From Streptomyces sp. TS71-3 (lineage in GTDB: Bacteria > Actinomycetota > Actinomycetes > Streptomycetales > Streptomycetaceae), in the NCBI RefSeq assembly GCF_018327685.1, contig NZ_BNEL01000001.1, positions 682,001 to 746,000 on the forward strand: a DNA stretch of 64,000 nt. Direction: 5' to 3'. A program made the position numbers and the translations under genes. The notes beneath the pieces are model-generated. The model did no database searches. It was not told the DNA's origin and saw only the letters and a list, made by a program, of their open reading frames with translations. Below, one piece after another: positions 36,060 through 43,455 of this stretch. Every line of letters begins with the position of its first letter. Positions within the stretch are counted from its first letter, which is position 1.

Positions 36060-36940
36060 GCGACGCGAGCGAGCGGGGGACCGGCGGCGGTGCGCCGCTC
36101 GGACCGGGGGAGCCGGCGGGCGCGGGCAGCACGCCGGCCGGCCGGACGCCCGGCACCTCGGGCACTCCAGGGGCAGCGGGCGCCTCCGGTACGCCAGGCG
36201 GCACGGGCGCCCCGGGGCCGCGCCAGTCCCCGGAGCAGGCCGCTGCCCCCGGACAGGAGCGGCCCGTCGACCCCGCGGACCGCCGGGCGCGCGTCGTCCT
36301 CGTCGACGACCACAGGATGTTCCGCACCGGCGTGCGGGCCGAGATCGGCCGGACGGACCTCACGGGCGTGGAGGTCGTCGGCGAGGCCGCGGACGTCGAC
36401 CAGGCGGTGTCCGTCATCACCGAGGCCCGCCCCGAGGTCGTCCTGCTGGACGTGCACCTGCCGGGCGGCGGCGGAGTGGAGGTGCTGCGGCGCTGCGCCC
36501 CGTTGATGACCGACCCCGAGCGCCCGGTCCGCTTCCTCGCGCTCTCCGTCTCCGACGCCGCCGAGGACGTCATCGGCGTCATCCGGGGCGGCGCCCGCGG
36601 GTACGTCACCAAGACGATCACCGGCGCCGACCTGATCAACTCGATCTTCCGCGTCCAGGAGGGCGACGCGGTGTTCTCCCCCCGCCTGGCCGGCTTCGTC
36701 CTGGACGCCTTCGCCTCCACCGACGCCCCGCCCGTCGACGAGGACCTCGACCGCCTCACCCAGCGCGAGCGCGAGGTGCTCCGCCTGATCGCGCGCGGCT
36801 ACGCGTACAAGGAGATCGCCAAGCAGCTCTTCATCTCCGTGAAGACGGTCGAGTCCCATGTCTCGGCGGTGCTCCGCAAGCTCCAGCTCTCCAACCGCCA
36901 CGAGCTGACCCGGTGGGCGACGGCGCGGCGACTCGTCTGA
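36056..36940 (+). CDS. NarL/LuxR-type response regulator
   Basis: The protein has 294 residues. About 75 disordered Gly/Ala/Pro residues precede the receiver domain, which starts RARVVLVDDHRMFRTGV. The phosphoacceptor is Asp132 in VLLDVHLPGGG, and a conserved Lys is in GYVTKTI. The GerE/LuxR helix-turn-helix covers about 230-290 (LTQREREVLRLIARGYAYKE, then IAKQLFISVKTVESHVSAVL). The start overlaps the kinase stop by 4 bp. The long N-terminal extension is unusual for the class and may reflect a later true start, though translational coupling supports ATG 36056. Target genes probably include the divergent PspC gene. Confidence 0.92.
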   Translation: MSDASERGTGGGAPLGPGEPAGAGSTPAGRTPGTSGTPGAAGASGTPGGTGAPGPRQSPEQAAAPGQERPVDPADRRARVVLVDDHRMFRTGVRAEIGRTDLTGVEVVGEAADVDQAVSVITEARPEVVLLDVHLPGGGGVEVLRRCAPLMTDPERPVRFLALSVSDAAEDVIGVIRGGARGYVTKTITGADLINSIFRVQEGDAVFSPRLAGFVLDAFASTDAPPVDEDLDRLTQREREVLRLIARGYAYKEIAKQLFISVKTVESHVSAVLRKLQLSNRHELTRWATARRLV

Positions 36941-36968
36941 GGCGGTGGGACCGATGAGTCCCGCCGCC
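36941..36968 (+). terminator. Terminator after the two-component operon
   Basis: GGCGGTGGGAC (36941-36951) pairs with GTCCCGCCGCC (36958-36968) across a 6-nt loop, with one G-U wobble. It starts directly after the regulator stop codon and lies between convergent genes, so it may act in both directions. Confidence 0.7.
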
Positions 36969-37030
36969 GCGCTCAGCCGTCGCCGGCTGATCCCCGCCGC
37001 GGGCCCGCTCGGAAGGTCCCGCCGGCCGGG

Positions 37031-37570
37031 CTACGCGGGCCCGACCCGGTTGGTGCAGGTGAACGGCTCGTCGAGCCAGTACGTGCCGTGCTGGGCGTCG
37101 TACACGATCGGGTACTGGGTGGACGGCGCGCAGAGCTTGCGGATCTGGGCACGGTTGGCGGAGCTGATGGTGAACCAGTACTTGTTCGTGTCCGGGGCGA
37201 TCTTCTCGCACTTGTAGAAGAACCCCTTCATGCCGGGGCCGAAGACGTCGCTGCGGAAGTCGGCGGAGAGCTTCTTGTTGACGTTGATGTTGTCGCAGTC
37301 GGCCTTCATGCCCGCGGCGTCGCTGGTCCGGGCGGCCCTGGTCGTGTAGCCCTTGGCCGTGTGGGTGCCCGATGCCGTCAAGGTCCGCTCGGGCAGGCCG
37401 ATCTGTCCGGCCACCTCGGAGAGGAACGGGCTGCCCGCCGGGGGCCCGGCAGTGCGGGAGAGCGCGCCGACGTCCGCGTAGCAGCCGGCGACAACGGCAC
37501 CGGTGCCCAGGGTGGCCAGCAGCAGGGGTGTGATCCGGTTCCCGAGACGGGCCGGGGGCGAGGACGTCAC
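37031..37570 (-). CDS. Small secreted protein, candidate lipoprotein
   Basis: The protein has 179 residues. An N-terminal segment with Arg, then a hydrophobic run (ITPLLLATLGTGAVVAGCYA), ends in VAGC, which fits a lipobox with Cys as the first mature residue. The mature part has four further cysteines (in ADCDNINV, FYKCEKIA, LCAPSTQ and TCTNRVG) that could form disulfides. I do not recognise the family. GTG 37570 is chosen because GGAG lies about 6 nt upstream. It lies 105 bp downstream of the MmyB-type regulator on the same strand, with a small GGGTGC/GCACCC hairpin between. Confidence 0.65.
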   Translation of the reverse strand: MTSSPPARLGNRITPLLLATLGTGAVVAGCYADVGALSRTAGPPAGSPFLSEVAGQIGLPERTLTASGTHTAKGYTTRAARTSDAAGMKADCDNINVNKKLSADFRSDVFGPGMKGFFYKCEKIAPDTNKYWFTISSANRAQIRKLCAPSTQYPIVYDAQHGTYWLDEPFTCTNRVGPA

Positions 37571-37675
37571 GGGCGCTCCATTCCCGGGCAGGCCCGGCGG
37601 ACGGCCCACTGCTGCCCGGGGTGCCTGATCGCACCCTAGCCGCTGAGGCCGGTGCCGCCCGGGATTGGCGGCGCG

Positions 37676-38755
37676 TCAGGATTCCGCTCCGGTGCGGGGC
37701 AGGAAGTCCCTCCGGGCCCTGGACGACGCACCGGATGACGTGCCGGAAGGCGTGCCGGATGACGCACCGGATGACGTGCCGGACGGCGCGCCGGTCGAAG
37801 CCCTGGACGACCCGGTCGACGACGAGGCGGACGCCGTGCCGGACGACCGGGACGAGGACGAGGCGGACGCCGTGCCGGACGACCGGGACGAGGACGAGGC
37901 GGACCAGTCCGACAGCAGCAGCCGTAGCGCGTGGTCGGAGGGCGAGCCCGGTTCCGCGGTGTAGATGCCGAGGATCTGGTCGGGGTCGCCGTCGGGGGTC
38001 AGGACCTCGTAGTCCAGGGTGAGGTCGCCGACGACGGGATGGTGGAAGTCCTTGGTGCCGTAGGTGCGGCGCTGCACGTCGTGGTCGGCCCACCAGCGGC
38101 GGAAGTCGGCGTCGCGCAGCGACAGCTCCCCGATCAGCTCGGCCAGCTTCGGATCGTGCGGGTGCCGTCCGGCGTACAGGTGCAGGGACGCGACGGCGCC
38201 CCGCGCGGCGGCCTCCCAGTTCACGTACAGCTCGCGGGCGCTCTCGTCGAGGAAGAGGTACCGGGGGAGGTTGCGCTCCCGGACCGGAAGGGCCTCGAAG
38301 TCGGTGTACAGGGCACGGGCGGCGTCGTTGGCGGCCAGGACGTCGCTGCGGTGGCCGACGACGATGGCCGGGGTGTACGTGAGGCTGTCCATCACCCGGC
38401 GCAGCCCCGGCCGCACCCGCTGGGGCGGCAGCGGACGGCTCGGCCGCCGGGTCGGCCTGGCCAGCGCGTACAGGTGGGTGCGCTCGGTGTCGTTCAGGCG
38501 CAGCGCCCGCGCGACCGCGTCCAGGACGGCCTCGGAGGCGTTCGTGGTGCGGCCGCGCTCCAGGCGGACGTAGTAGTCCACGCTGACGCCGGCCAGCCGG
38601 GCGACCTCCTCGCGGCGCAGCCCCGGAACCCGCCGGGCACCGGACTGCGGCGCGAGGCCCACCTCCTCGGGGCCGATCCTGGCCCTGCGCGACCGCAGGA
38701 ACTCCCGCAGCTCCGCGTTGCCGCGGCCGCGATCCCCGCTGGACTGCTCGCTCAT
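37676..38755 (-). CDS. XRE-family regulator with MmyB-like ligand-binding domain and Ser-rich tail
   Basis: The protein has 359 residues. The helix-turn-helix is at about 14-85 (LREFLRSRRARIGPEEVGL, GLRREEVARLAGVSVDYYVR, LERGR). The MmyB-like ligand-binding domain follows (about 110-285), with GLRRVMDSLTYTPAIVVGHR, ANDAARALY and the C-terminal LDYEVLTPDGDPDQILGIYT. Such domains bind fatty-acid-like molecules in a known structure. The last 70 residues are Ser/Ala/Gly/Thr repeats (SSRSSGTASASS twice, then SGTSSGASSG) not expected in the family. It is divergent from a short-chain dehydrogenase, the typical partner of this regulator class. It probably represses that gene. Confidence 0.88.
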   Translation of the reverse strand: MSEQSSGDRGRGNAELREFLRSRRARIGPEEVGLAPQSGARRVPGLRREEVARLAGVSVDYYVRLERGRTTNASEAVLDAVARALRLNDTERTHLYALARPTRRPSRPLPPQRVRPGLRRVMDSLTYTPAIVVGHRSDVLAANDAARALYTDFEALPVRERNLPRYLFLDESARELYVNWEAAARGAVASLHLYAGRHPHDPKLAELIGELSLRDADFRRWWADHDVQRRTYGTKDFHHPVVGDLTLDYEVLTPDGDPDQILGIYTAEPGSPSDHALRLLLSDWSASSSSRSSGTASASSSSRSSGTASASSSTGSSRASTGAPSGTSSGASSGTPSGTSSGASSRARRDFLPRTGAES

Positions 38756-39204
38756 GCACTCCAGGTTAGGACCGGCGCCGCGTCCGGGGCCGGTCCAAAG
38801 GGGCACTGCCGGACCCCCCTACCCGCCGGCCCCCGGTCCGGCCCGCCCCGGGACGCCGTGCACCCGGGACGACCAGGGCTTCTTCCAGGCGTCCCAGGGC
38901 GCGTGTCCGGTGCTTCGCTGGAAGGGCGGGCCGGCGGCGAGCCGGGACCCGCGCACGGCGGGCCCGCCGACCCCGGCGGGCAGGCACGCGACCGGAAGCC
39001 ACGCCGAGCCCCCGCGGAAGCCCCCACGCCATGCCGGGCCCCGCGCGGAAGCCCTCGCGGAAGCGCTCGGCCGCGCGCCGCACCACTGAACGCGCCGCAC
39101 CACTGAACGCGCCGCACCACTGGAAGTGCCGCATCACTGGAAGTGAATGCGCCGCACCACCGAAGAAGCCGCACCACCGAAGAAGACGGAAGAAGGCAGC
39201 CACC
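38756..39204. other. Divergent control region between MmyB regulator and SDR, with short tandem repeats
   Basis: No gene is supported. Next to the SDR gene, from about 39065 to 39180, the unit GCGCCGCACCACTGAA and variants (GTGCCGCATCACTGGAA, then CCGCACCACCGAAGAAG) recur about six times with a period near 15-18 bp. A stack of short direct repeats just upstream of the divergent gene could be regulator half-sites. The remainder shows no clear promoter. Confidence 0.5.
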
Positions 39205-40155
39205 ATGACCACCGGATCCACCCCTCTGACCGACCGTGTCACCACCCCGTTCGGCGCCGAGTCCACGGCAGCCGAGGTCCTCGAAGGCATCGACCTCGGC
39301 GGCCGCCGCGCCGTCGTCACCGGCGCGTCGTCCGGCGTCGGCGTCGAGACGGCCCGAGCGCTGGCCGCCGCGGGCGCGGAGGTGACGCTGGCGGTGCGCA
39401 ACACCCAGGCGGGCGAGGCCACCGCCGCCGACATCACCGCGAGCACCGGAAACCCGCGGATCCACGTGGCCCCGCTCGACCTGGCCGACCTGGCGTCGGT
39501 CACCGCCTTCACCTCCGGGTGGCAGGGCCCGCTGCACATCCTGATCAACAACGCCGGCGTGATGTACACCCCCGAGACCCGCACCCCGCAGGGCTGGGAG
39601 CTGCAGTTCGCCACCAACCACCTCGGCCACTTCACCCTCGCCACGGGCCTCTACCCGGCGCTCGCCGCCGCGGGCGGGTCGCGCGTGGTGTCCCTCAGCT
39701 CCCGCGGCCACCAGTCCGGCCCGGTCGTCTTCGACGACATCCACTTCGACCGGCGCCCCTACGACAAGCGGCTCGCCTACGGGCAGTCGAAGACCGCCAA
39801 CTCGCTGTTCGCCGTGGAGGCCCACCGGCGCTGGACCGACGACGGCATCACCGTGAACGCCGTGCACCCCGGCGCGGTCCTCGGGACCGGCCTGGCCCGG
39901 CACATCAGCCAGGAGGAACTGGACGCCGCCAGCTCATCCGTCCCGTACACGTTCAAGGACGTGCGGCAGGGCGCCGCGACCTCCGTCCTGACGGCCACCT
40001 GGCCCGCGCTCGACGGCGTCGGCGGACGGTACTTCGAGGACTGCAACCAGGCCGTGCGGCACGAGGACGGCATGGTCGGCGGGGTCTGCGACCACGCTCT
40101 CGACCCCGAGGCGGCCCAGCGGCTGTGGCGGGTCTCGGTGGACATGATCGGCTGA
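39205..40155 (+). CDS. Short-chain dehydrogenase/reductase (SDR)
   Basis: The protein has 316 residues. The cofactor motif TGASSGVG is at 39-46, NNAGVM marks the next conserved segment, and the catalytic pair is Tyr192 and Lys196 in YGQSK with the preceding SLSSRGHQ serine. The C-terminal SSVPYTFKDVRQGAATSVL and GGRYFEDCNQA are typical of the retinol dehydrogenase/WWOX-like extended branch. It should reduce or oxidise a carbonyl/alcohol with NAD(P). ATG 39205 follows AGAAGG by 8 nt. Its divergent MmyB-type neighbour is the likely regulator. Confidence 0.9.
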   Translation: MTTGSTPLTDRVTTPFGAESTAAEVLEGIDLGGRRAVVTGASSGVGVETARALAAAGAEVTLAVRNTQAGEATAADITASTGNPRIHVAPLDLADLASVTAFTSGWQGPLHILINNAGVMYTPETRTPQGWELQFATNHLGHFTLATGLYPALAAAGGSRVVSLSSRGHQSGPVVFDDIHFDRRPYDKRLAYGQSKTANSLFAVEAHRRWTDDGITVNAVHPGAVLGTGLARHISQEELDAASSSVPYTFKDVRQGAATSVLTATWPALDGVGGRYFEDCNQAVRHEDGMVGGVCDHALDPEAAQRLWRVSVDMIG

Positions 40156-40238
40156 TTCCCCCGGGGCCCCGCGCCCCCGTCGGCCGTCCCCGGCCGTCCC
40201 GGGCCGTTCCGGTCGCTCCGGAGCGGCCCGGCGCCACG

Positions 40239-40670
40239 TCAGCGCCTCAGCTCGAACCACACCCGCTTGCCGATCCCGCACGCACGGTGCTCGGCGCCCC
40301 ACCGTTCCGCGAGCGCGGCCACCAGTTCCAGGCCCCGCCCGGACTCGTCCTCCGGGCCCGAGTCGTGCGCCCGCGGCAGGGTGCGGTCGGCGTCGGCCAC
40401 CTCCACCCGCAGGGTCTCCTCGCTCAGGTAGAGGCGGGTGCGGATCTCCCGGCCCGGCGAGACCTTCGCGTGCCGGTACGCGTTCGTCATCAACTCGCTG
40501 AGCAGCAGGACGGCCGTCTCCGTCAGCTCCTCCGGGAGCTTCCAGGCGGCGGCCTCCTCCCGCAGCAGGGCGCGCGCTCTGCCGACGCTGCGCGGACGGC
40601 GGGTGAAGTACCACTCGGCGTCGTAGGGAAGGGACTCCGGGTCGCTGGACGGCGTCGGCACCAGGGGCAT
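40239..40670 (-). CDS. RsbW/SpoIIAB-like ATP-binding protein (putative anti-sigma kinase)
   Basis: The protein has 143 residues and consists of one GHKL ATPase domain. Motifs include ELMTNAYRHA (N box), VEVADADRTLP (G1 box) and ESGRGLELVAALAERWG (G2 box). Many Streptomyces carry numerous such proteins beside XRE/DUF397 pairs. They may regulate sigma factors or partner proteins by binding or phosphorylation. It is divergent from the XRE regulator, which together with the DUF397 gene forms a WhiJ-like locus. Confidence 0.85.
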   Translation of the reverse strand: MPLVPTPSSDPESLPYDAEWYFTRRPRSVGRARALLREEAAAWKLPEELTETAVLLLSELMTNAYRHAKVSPGREIRTRLYLSEETLRVEVADADRTLPRAHDSGPEDESGRGLELVAALAERWGAEHRACGIGKRVWFELRR

Positions 40671-40756
40671 GCGCGCCTCGATCCTTGGGTGTGAATTCGG
40701 GTCGTTTACCAGGCCCAGGTTGGTGGTCGGTGCCTACGGTCGGGGAGTGACAACGC

Positions 40757-40778
40757 GGGTACGCAATGTGGCGTACCC
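40757..40778. promoter_or_regulatory. Perfect inverted repeat upstream of the WhiJ-like regulator
   Basis: GGGTACGC (40757-40764) and GCGTACCC (40771-40778) are separated by 6 bp. The centre lies about 32 bp before the ATG of the XRE regulator and 98 bp from the divergent ATPase start, a good position for autoregulation. Confidence 0.6.
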
Positions 40779-40799
40779 CGCAACGGGGAGGTGGGCGCG

Positions 40800-41627
40800 A
40801 TGGCCAAGGAGCCTGCTCAGCCGCCGATCACTTGGCGGTACTGCGGCGACCAGATCAAGATGTGGCGCGCGGCGGCGAACGTCACCAGAGGGCAGCTCGC
40901 GGAGGCGTCGAACTACGACTACGAGACCGTCAAGTCGATGGAGAACGGCCGACGACGGCCTACGCGGCAGTTGCTGGTGGCGGCGGACGAGATGTGCGGG
41001 GCGGGCGAGAAGTTGGTCGCCGCCCTGGAGTACCTGAAGCCGGAGCCGTTTCCGCAGCGGTCGCAGCAGTACATGGAGTACGAGGCGGAGGCGATTGCAC
41101 TGTCCTCGTATGAGCCACTGCTCATCCCCGGGCTGTTGCAGACCAGGGCGTACGCGTACGCGTTGATCAGCGAAAGCAGTCCGCCGCTGGACGAGGAGAC
41201 GGTGGCGGAGCGCGTTTCGGGGCGGTTGAAGCGGCAGGAGGCGTTGACGAAGAAGCCGGGCGTCGTGTTCAGCTTCGTGGTGTACGAGGCCGCCCTGCGC
41301 ACTCTCGTCGGCGGGCGCGAGGTGATGAATGCGCAACTGGATCACCTGCTGGAAGTGGGAGGGCTGCGGAACGTGTCGGTCCGGGTGCTTTCCTTCGGCC
41401 GGTGCGGCGGGGTGGCGCTCAACGGACCCATCGCGCTTGTCGAGACGGCCGAGCACGATCGTTACGCGTACGTGGAGGGTCCGGAGACGGGCGCCCTCTA
41501 CGCAGATGCAGCCAACGTCAGTGCGCTGACGCAGACGCATGACATGATCAGCAGGCATGCTCTGAGCGTTGAGGAGTCTGCGGTGTTCATCAGGAAAGCG
41601 GCGGAGGAGGTGAGATCTAGTGAGTGA
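40800..41627 (+). CDS. WhiJ/Scr1-like XRE regulator with DUF5753 domain
   Basis: The protein has 275 residues. The helix-turn-helix is at about 14-70 (WRAAANVTRGQLAEASNYD, then YETVKSMENGRRRPT). The DUF5753 region runs from about 85 to 265, beginning around AIALSSYEPLLIPGLLQTRA, with further conserved parts QLDHLLEVGGLRNVSVRVL and ALVETAEHDRYAYVE. Such proteins act with a small DUF397 partner in Streptomyces development and antibiotic control. ATG 40800 stands 9 nt after GGGAGG. The stop lies 6 bp before the left end of the miniature IS607-type element, which now separates it from its DUF397 partner. Confidence 0.9.
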   Translation: MAKEPAQPPITWRYCGDQIKMWRAAANVTRGQLAEASNYDYETVKSMENGRRRPTRQLLVAADEMCGAGEKLVAALEYLKPEPFPQRSQQYMEYEAEAIALSSYEPLLIPGLLQTRAYAYALISESSPPLDEETVAERVSGRLKRQEALTKKPGVVFSFVVYEAALRTLVGGREVMNAQLDHLLEVGGLRNVSVRVLSFGRCGGVALNGPIALVETAEHDRYAYVEGPETGALYADAANVSALTQTHDMISRHALSVEESAVFIRKAAEEVRSSE

Positions 41628-41668
41628 TTCTTGCCTACTACTGCTCAGAGTTGTTTACGATGATCAGT

Positions 41669-41845
41669 ATGTATCGGATCGGCGAGTTCGCGGAGCGTAT
41701 CGGCCGTTCTGCTTCCACCGTTCGAAGGTGGGAGCGGGAGGGCCGGTTGACTGCGCGTCGAACTACGTCCGGTCAGCCCTGCCGCCTGTACGGGCTGGGG
41801 AAGTACAAGAAGACCCTGAAGGGCGAACTCGGTGGTGGCCGGTGA
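41669..41845 (+). pseudogene. tnpA remnant: IS607-type serine recombinase, internal deletion
   Basis: The remnant has 58 residues where an intact protein has roughly 190-200. MYRIGEFAERIGRSASTVRR and then WEREGRLTARRT is the MerR-like DNA-binding head of IS607 OrfA. The chain then jumps to RLYGLGKYKKTLKGELGGG, which looks like the family's extreme C terminus. The whole serine-recombinase catalytic domain is missing. The frame is otherwise unbroken, which suggests an in-frame internal deletion rather than decay by point mutation. Confidence 0.75.
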
Positions 41846-42318
41846 AGGTCACCCGCATCGCCTACAGCAAGAACCTTAACGCCGGGAAGTACGCCCAGCT
41901 CGACGAGCAGGCTTTACGACTCGGCGTGATTCGGTCGAAGGTGTGGCGTCTATACGGCTCGATCGCTGGTGTCGGTGTCAAGGACCGTCAGATCCGCGAT
42001 CAGTGGATGCGCGACGGCACCGCGGCCGAGTTCGGTGTGCTGGCGAATGCCTGGAAGGAGACCGTGCGCGATGCAGTCGCCGACATCACCGCAGGCCGCG
42101 AGGCCGCCAAAGTCAAGGCCCGCCGAGCGATAGCAAAGCTCAAGGTGGCCGAGGCGGAGAAAAAGCGCCTGTTCACCGCGCTCAAGCGGGTGAAACAGAT
42201 CCTGAAGGAACGTACAGATCGCCAACGGTCCGGACTGCCCTTGGACCAGGACTCCAGCACCCAACTCTGTCGGTGCGGAGAGCGAAACATCCGACCAATG
42301 CTCAACTCTGAGCAATAA
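41842..42318 (+). pseudogene. tnpB remnant: IS607-type TnpB, internal deletion
   Basis: The remnant has 158 residues where intact TnpB has about 400. The start is GTG 41842, overlapping the tnpA stop. RIAYSKNLNAGKYAQLDEQA and the following helical region (VRDAVADITAGREAAKVKAR) are the N-terminal recognition part of TnpB. It then ends STQLCRCGERNIRPMLNSEQ, resembling the C-terminal tail near the zinc ribbon. The RuvC-like nuclease motifs (DED) are absent, so no guided nuclease activity is expected. The retained right end could still contain guide-RNA sequence. Confidence 0.72.
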
Positions 42319-42331
42319 GTAGGAAGCAGCT

Positions 42332-42586
42332 ATGAGCGATCGTCTCGCATGGTTCAAGTCCAGTTACAGCGACAGCCAGGGCGGCAACTGCCTCGAAGCC
42401 GCCCTGGACTGGCACAAGTCCAGTTACAGCGACAGCCAAGGCGGCGAATGCCTCGAAGTCGCCCCCTGCCCCCGCACCATCCACATCAGAGACTCCAAAC
42501 TCGGCCAGGCGAGCCCCCGGCTCGACATACCCTCCGCCGCCTGGGCGGACTTCCTGGGCCACGTCCGGAACGTCCACACGGGCTGA
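42332..42586 (+). CDS. DUF397 small protein with duplicated KSSYSDSQGG motif
   Basis: The protein has 84 residues. DUF397 proteins carry one W-x-KSSYS-x-x-GG-x-CLEVA motif. Here it occurs twice, 20 residues apart (AWFKSSYSDSQGGNCLEAA and DWHKSSYSDSQGGECLEVA), from a 60-bp in-frame duplication at 42356 and 42416. The C-terminal RDSKLGQASPRLDIP and WADFLGHV are standard. AGGAAG near 42320 supplies the ribosome-binding site and overlaps the right end of the miniature IS607 element. It is the expected partner of the WhiJ-like regulator upstream. Confidence 0.92.
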   Translation: MSDRLAWFKSSYSDSQGGNCLEAALDWHKSSYSDSQGGECLEVAPCPRTIHIRDSKLGQASPRLDIPSAAWADFLGHVRNVHTG

Positions 42587-42693
42587 CCGGCGCGGCTCCC
42601 GGCCGTCTCTCCGCCGCGCCGATGTCCGCCGTGCGCGGTACGGTGACGACGGCAGAGGCAGAGCCCCGGAGTCCGACTTCTGGGAGGCAGCGG

Positions 42694-43224
42694 ATGCGTA
42701 CGCGCCTGTCGCCGGGCCGGGAGAGGAACGCGGTCGAGGCCGCGGTCGCCGTCCGGCGTCCCGTCCGGGACGTCTTCGACTTCTACCGGGACTTCAGGAA
42801 CCTGCCCCGCTTCCTGGGCGACGTGATGGACGTCGAGGTGACGGACGCCGGGGGGACGGCGCCCCTGAGGTCCCGGTGGACGATCCAGGGCCCGAAGGGC
42901 CTCAGCATCCACTGGACGGTCGAGGTGACCGAGGAGCGCCCGGAGGAGCTGATCAGCTACGAGACGGTCAGCGGACCGCCGGGTGTGCGGAGCCGGTGGG
43001 ACATCCACTTCTCGCGGGGCGACGAGCCGGACACCACGGTGGTCCGCGAGGTGATGGGGCTGCCGTTCGGCAGGGTCGGCCGGAGAGCGCTGAGCCTGGT
43101 CGGAAAGCCTCCCGGCGCGGAGGCGGAGGCGAATCTGCACCGCCTGAAGCAGCTCCTGGAGACCGGCGAGGTCACCGACACGGCCCACGCGGTCCCGGGA
43201 AAGTTCGACCGCCCCGGTCCCTGA
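42694..43224 (+). CDS. SRPBCC (START-like) family protein
   Basis: The protein has 176 residues. AAVAVRRPVRDVFDFYRDFR, then NLPRFLGDVMDVEVTD and RSRWTIQGPKGLSIHWTVEV, is the polyketide cyclase/dehydrase-type SRPBCC fold of hydrophobic ligand-binding proteins. The C terminus continues LHRLKQLLETGEV. ATG 42694 stands 7 nt after GGGAGG; longer upstream frames run through the DUF397 gene in another frame. Ligand unknown. Confidence 0.82.
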   Translation: MRTRLSPGRERNAVEAAVAVRRPVRDVFDFYRDFRNLPRFLGDVMDVEVTDAGGTAPLRSRWTIQGPKGLSIHWTVEVTEERPEELISYETVSGPPGVRSRWDIHFSRGDEPDTTVVREVMGLPFGRVGRRALSLVGKPPGAEAEANLHRLKQLLETGEVTDTAHAVPGKFDRPGP

Positions 43225-43244
43225 CTTCTGGGGGCACCCCCGGC

Positions 43245-43305
43245 CCACTCAGGGGCGCGGGGTGGGGGTACCTCCCACGCCTTTAGGGCAGTGGGGGAGC
43301 GACCA
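43245..43305. repeat. Family B repeat with family A-like edge
   Basis: GGGGCGCGGGGTGGGGGTAC then CTCCCACGCC and GCAGTGGGGGAGC is a reverse family B copy whose left edge matches the first ten bases of family A. It follows the SRPBCC stop by about 20 bp. Confidence 0.75.
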
Positions 43306-43455
43306 GCCACGACGAGGCCGCCAGGCCGTCACCGTCCCCGAGGGGCAGACGCGCCCGCGCGGCGGAGCCGCATATCGAGACAGTCCCGCCCCTGCCGGGG
43401 CCCCGAGCGCCGTGAGGCGCCCTGCTGCCGCATGATGCGAGGGGAGGTGGCGCAG

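Larger units (their letters stand above)
41634..42323 (+). mobile_element. Miniature IS607-type element with internally deleted tnpA and tnpB
   Basis: The left end (CCTACTACTGCTCAGAGTTG from 41634) and the right end read backwards (CCTACTTATTGCTCAGAGTT to 42323) are near-matching inverted ends bounding about 690 bp. Inside are two short frames. The first starts like an IS607 serine recombinase and the second like TnpB. They overlap by GTGA exactly as in intact elements. The element sits between a DUF5753 regulator stop codon and a DUF397 start codon, which are normally adjacent. Ends were placed by symmetry alone; IS607 elements lack true inverted repeats, so the limits may be off by some bases. 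Confidence 0.75.

Noticed and set aside
40800..42586. The DUF5753 regulator as a gene truncated by the IS607-type element
   Set aside because: Its length and C-terminal sequence are normal and its TGA lies 6 bp before the element, so the coding sequence is intact.
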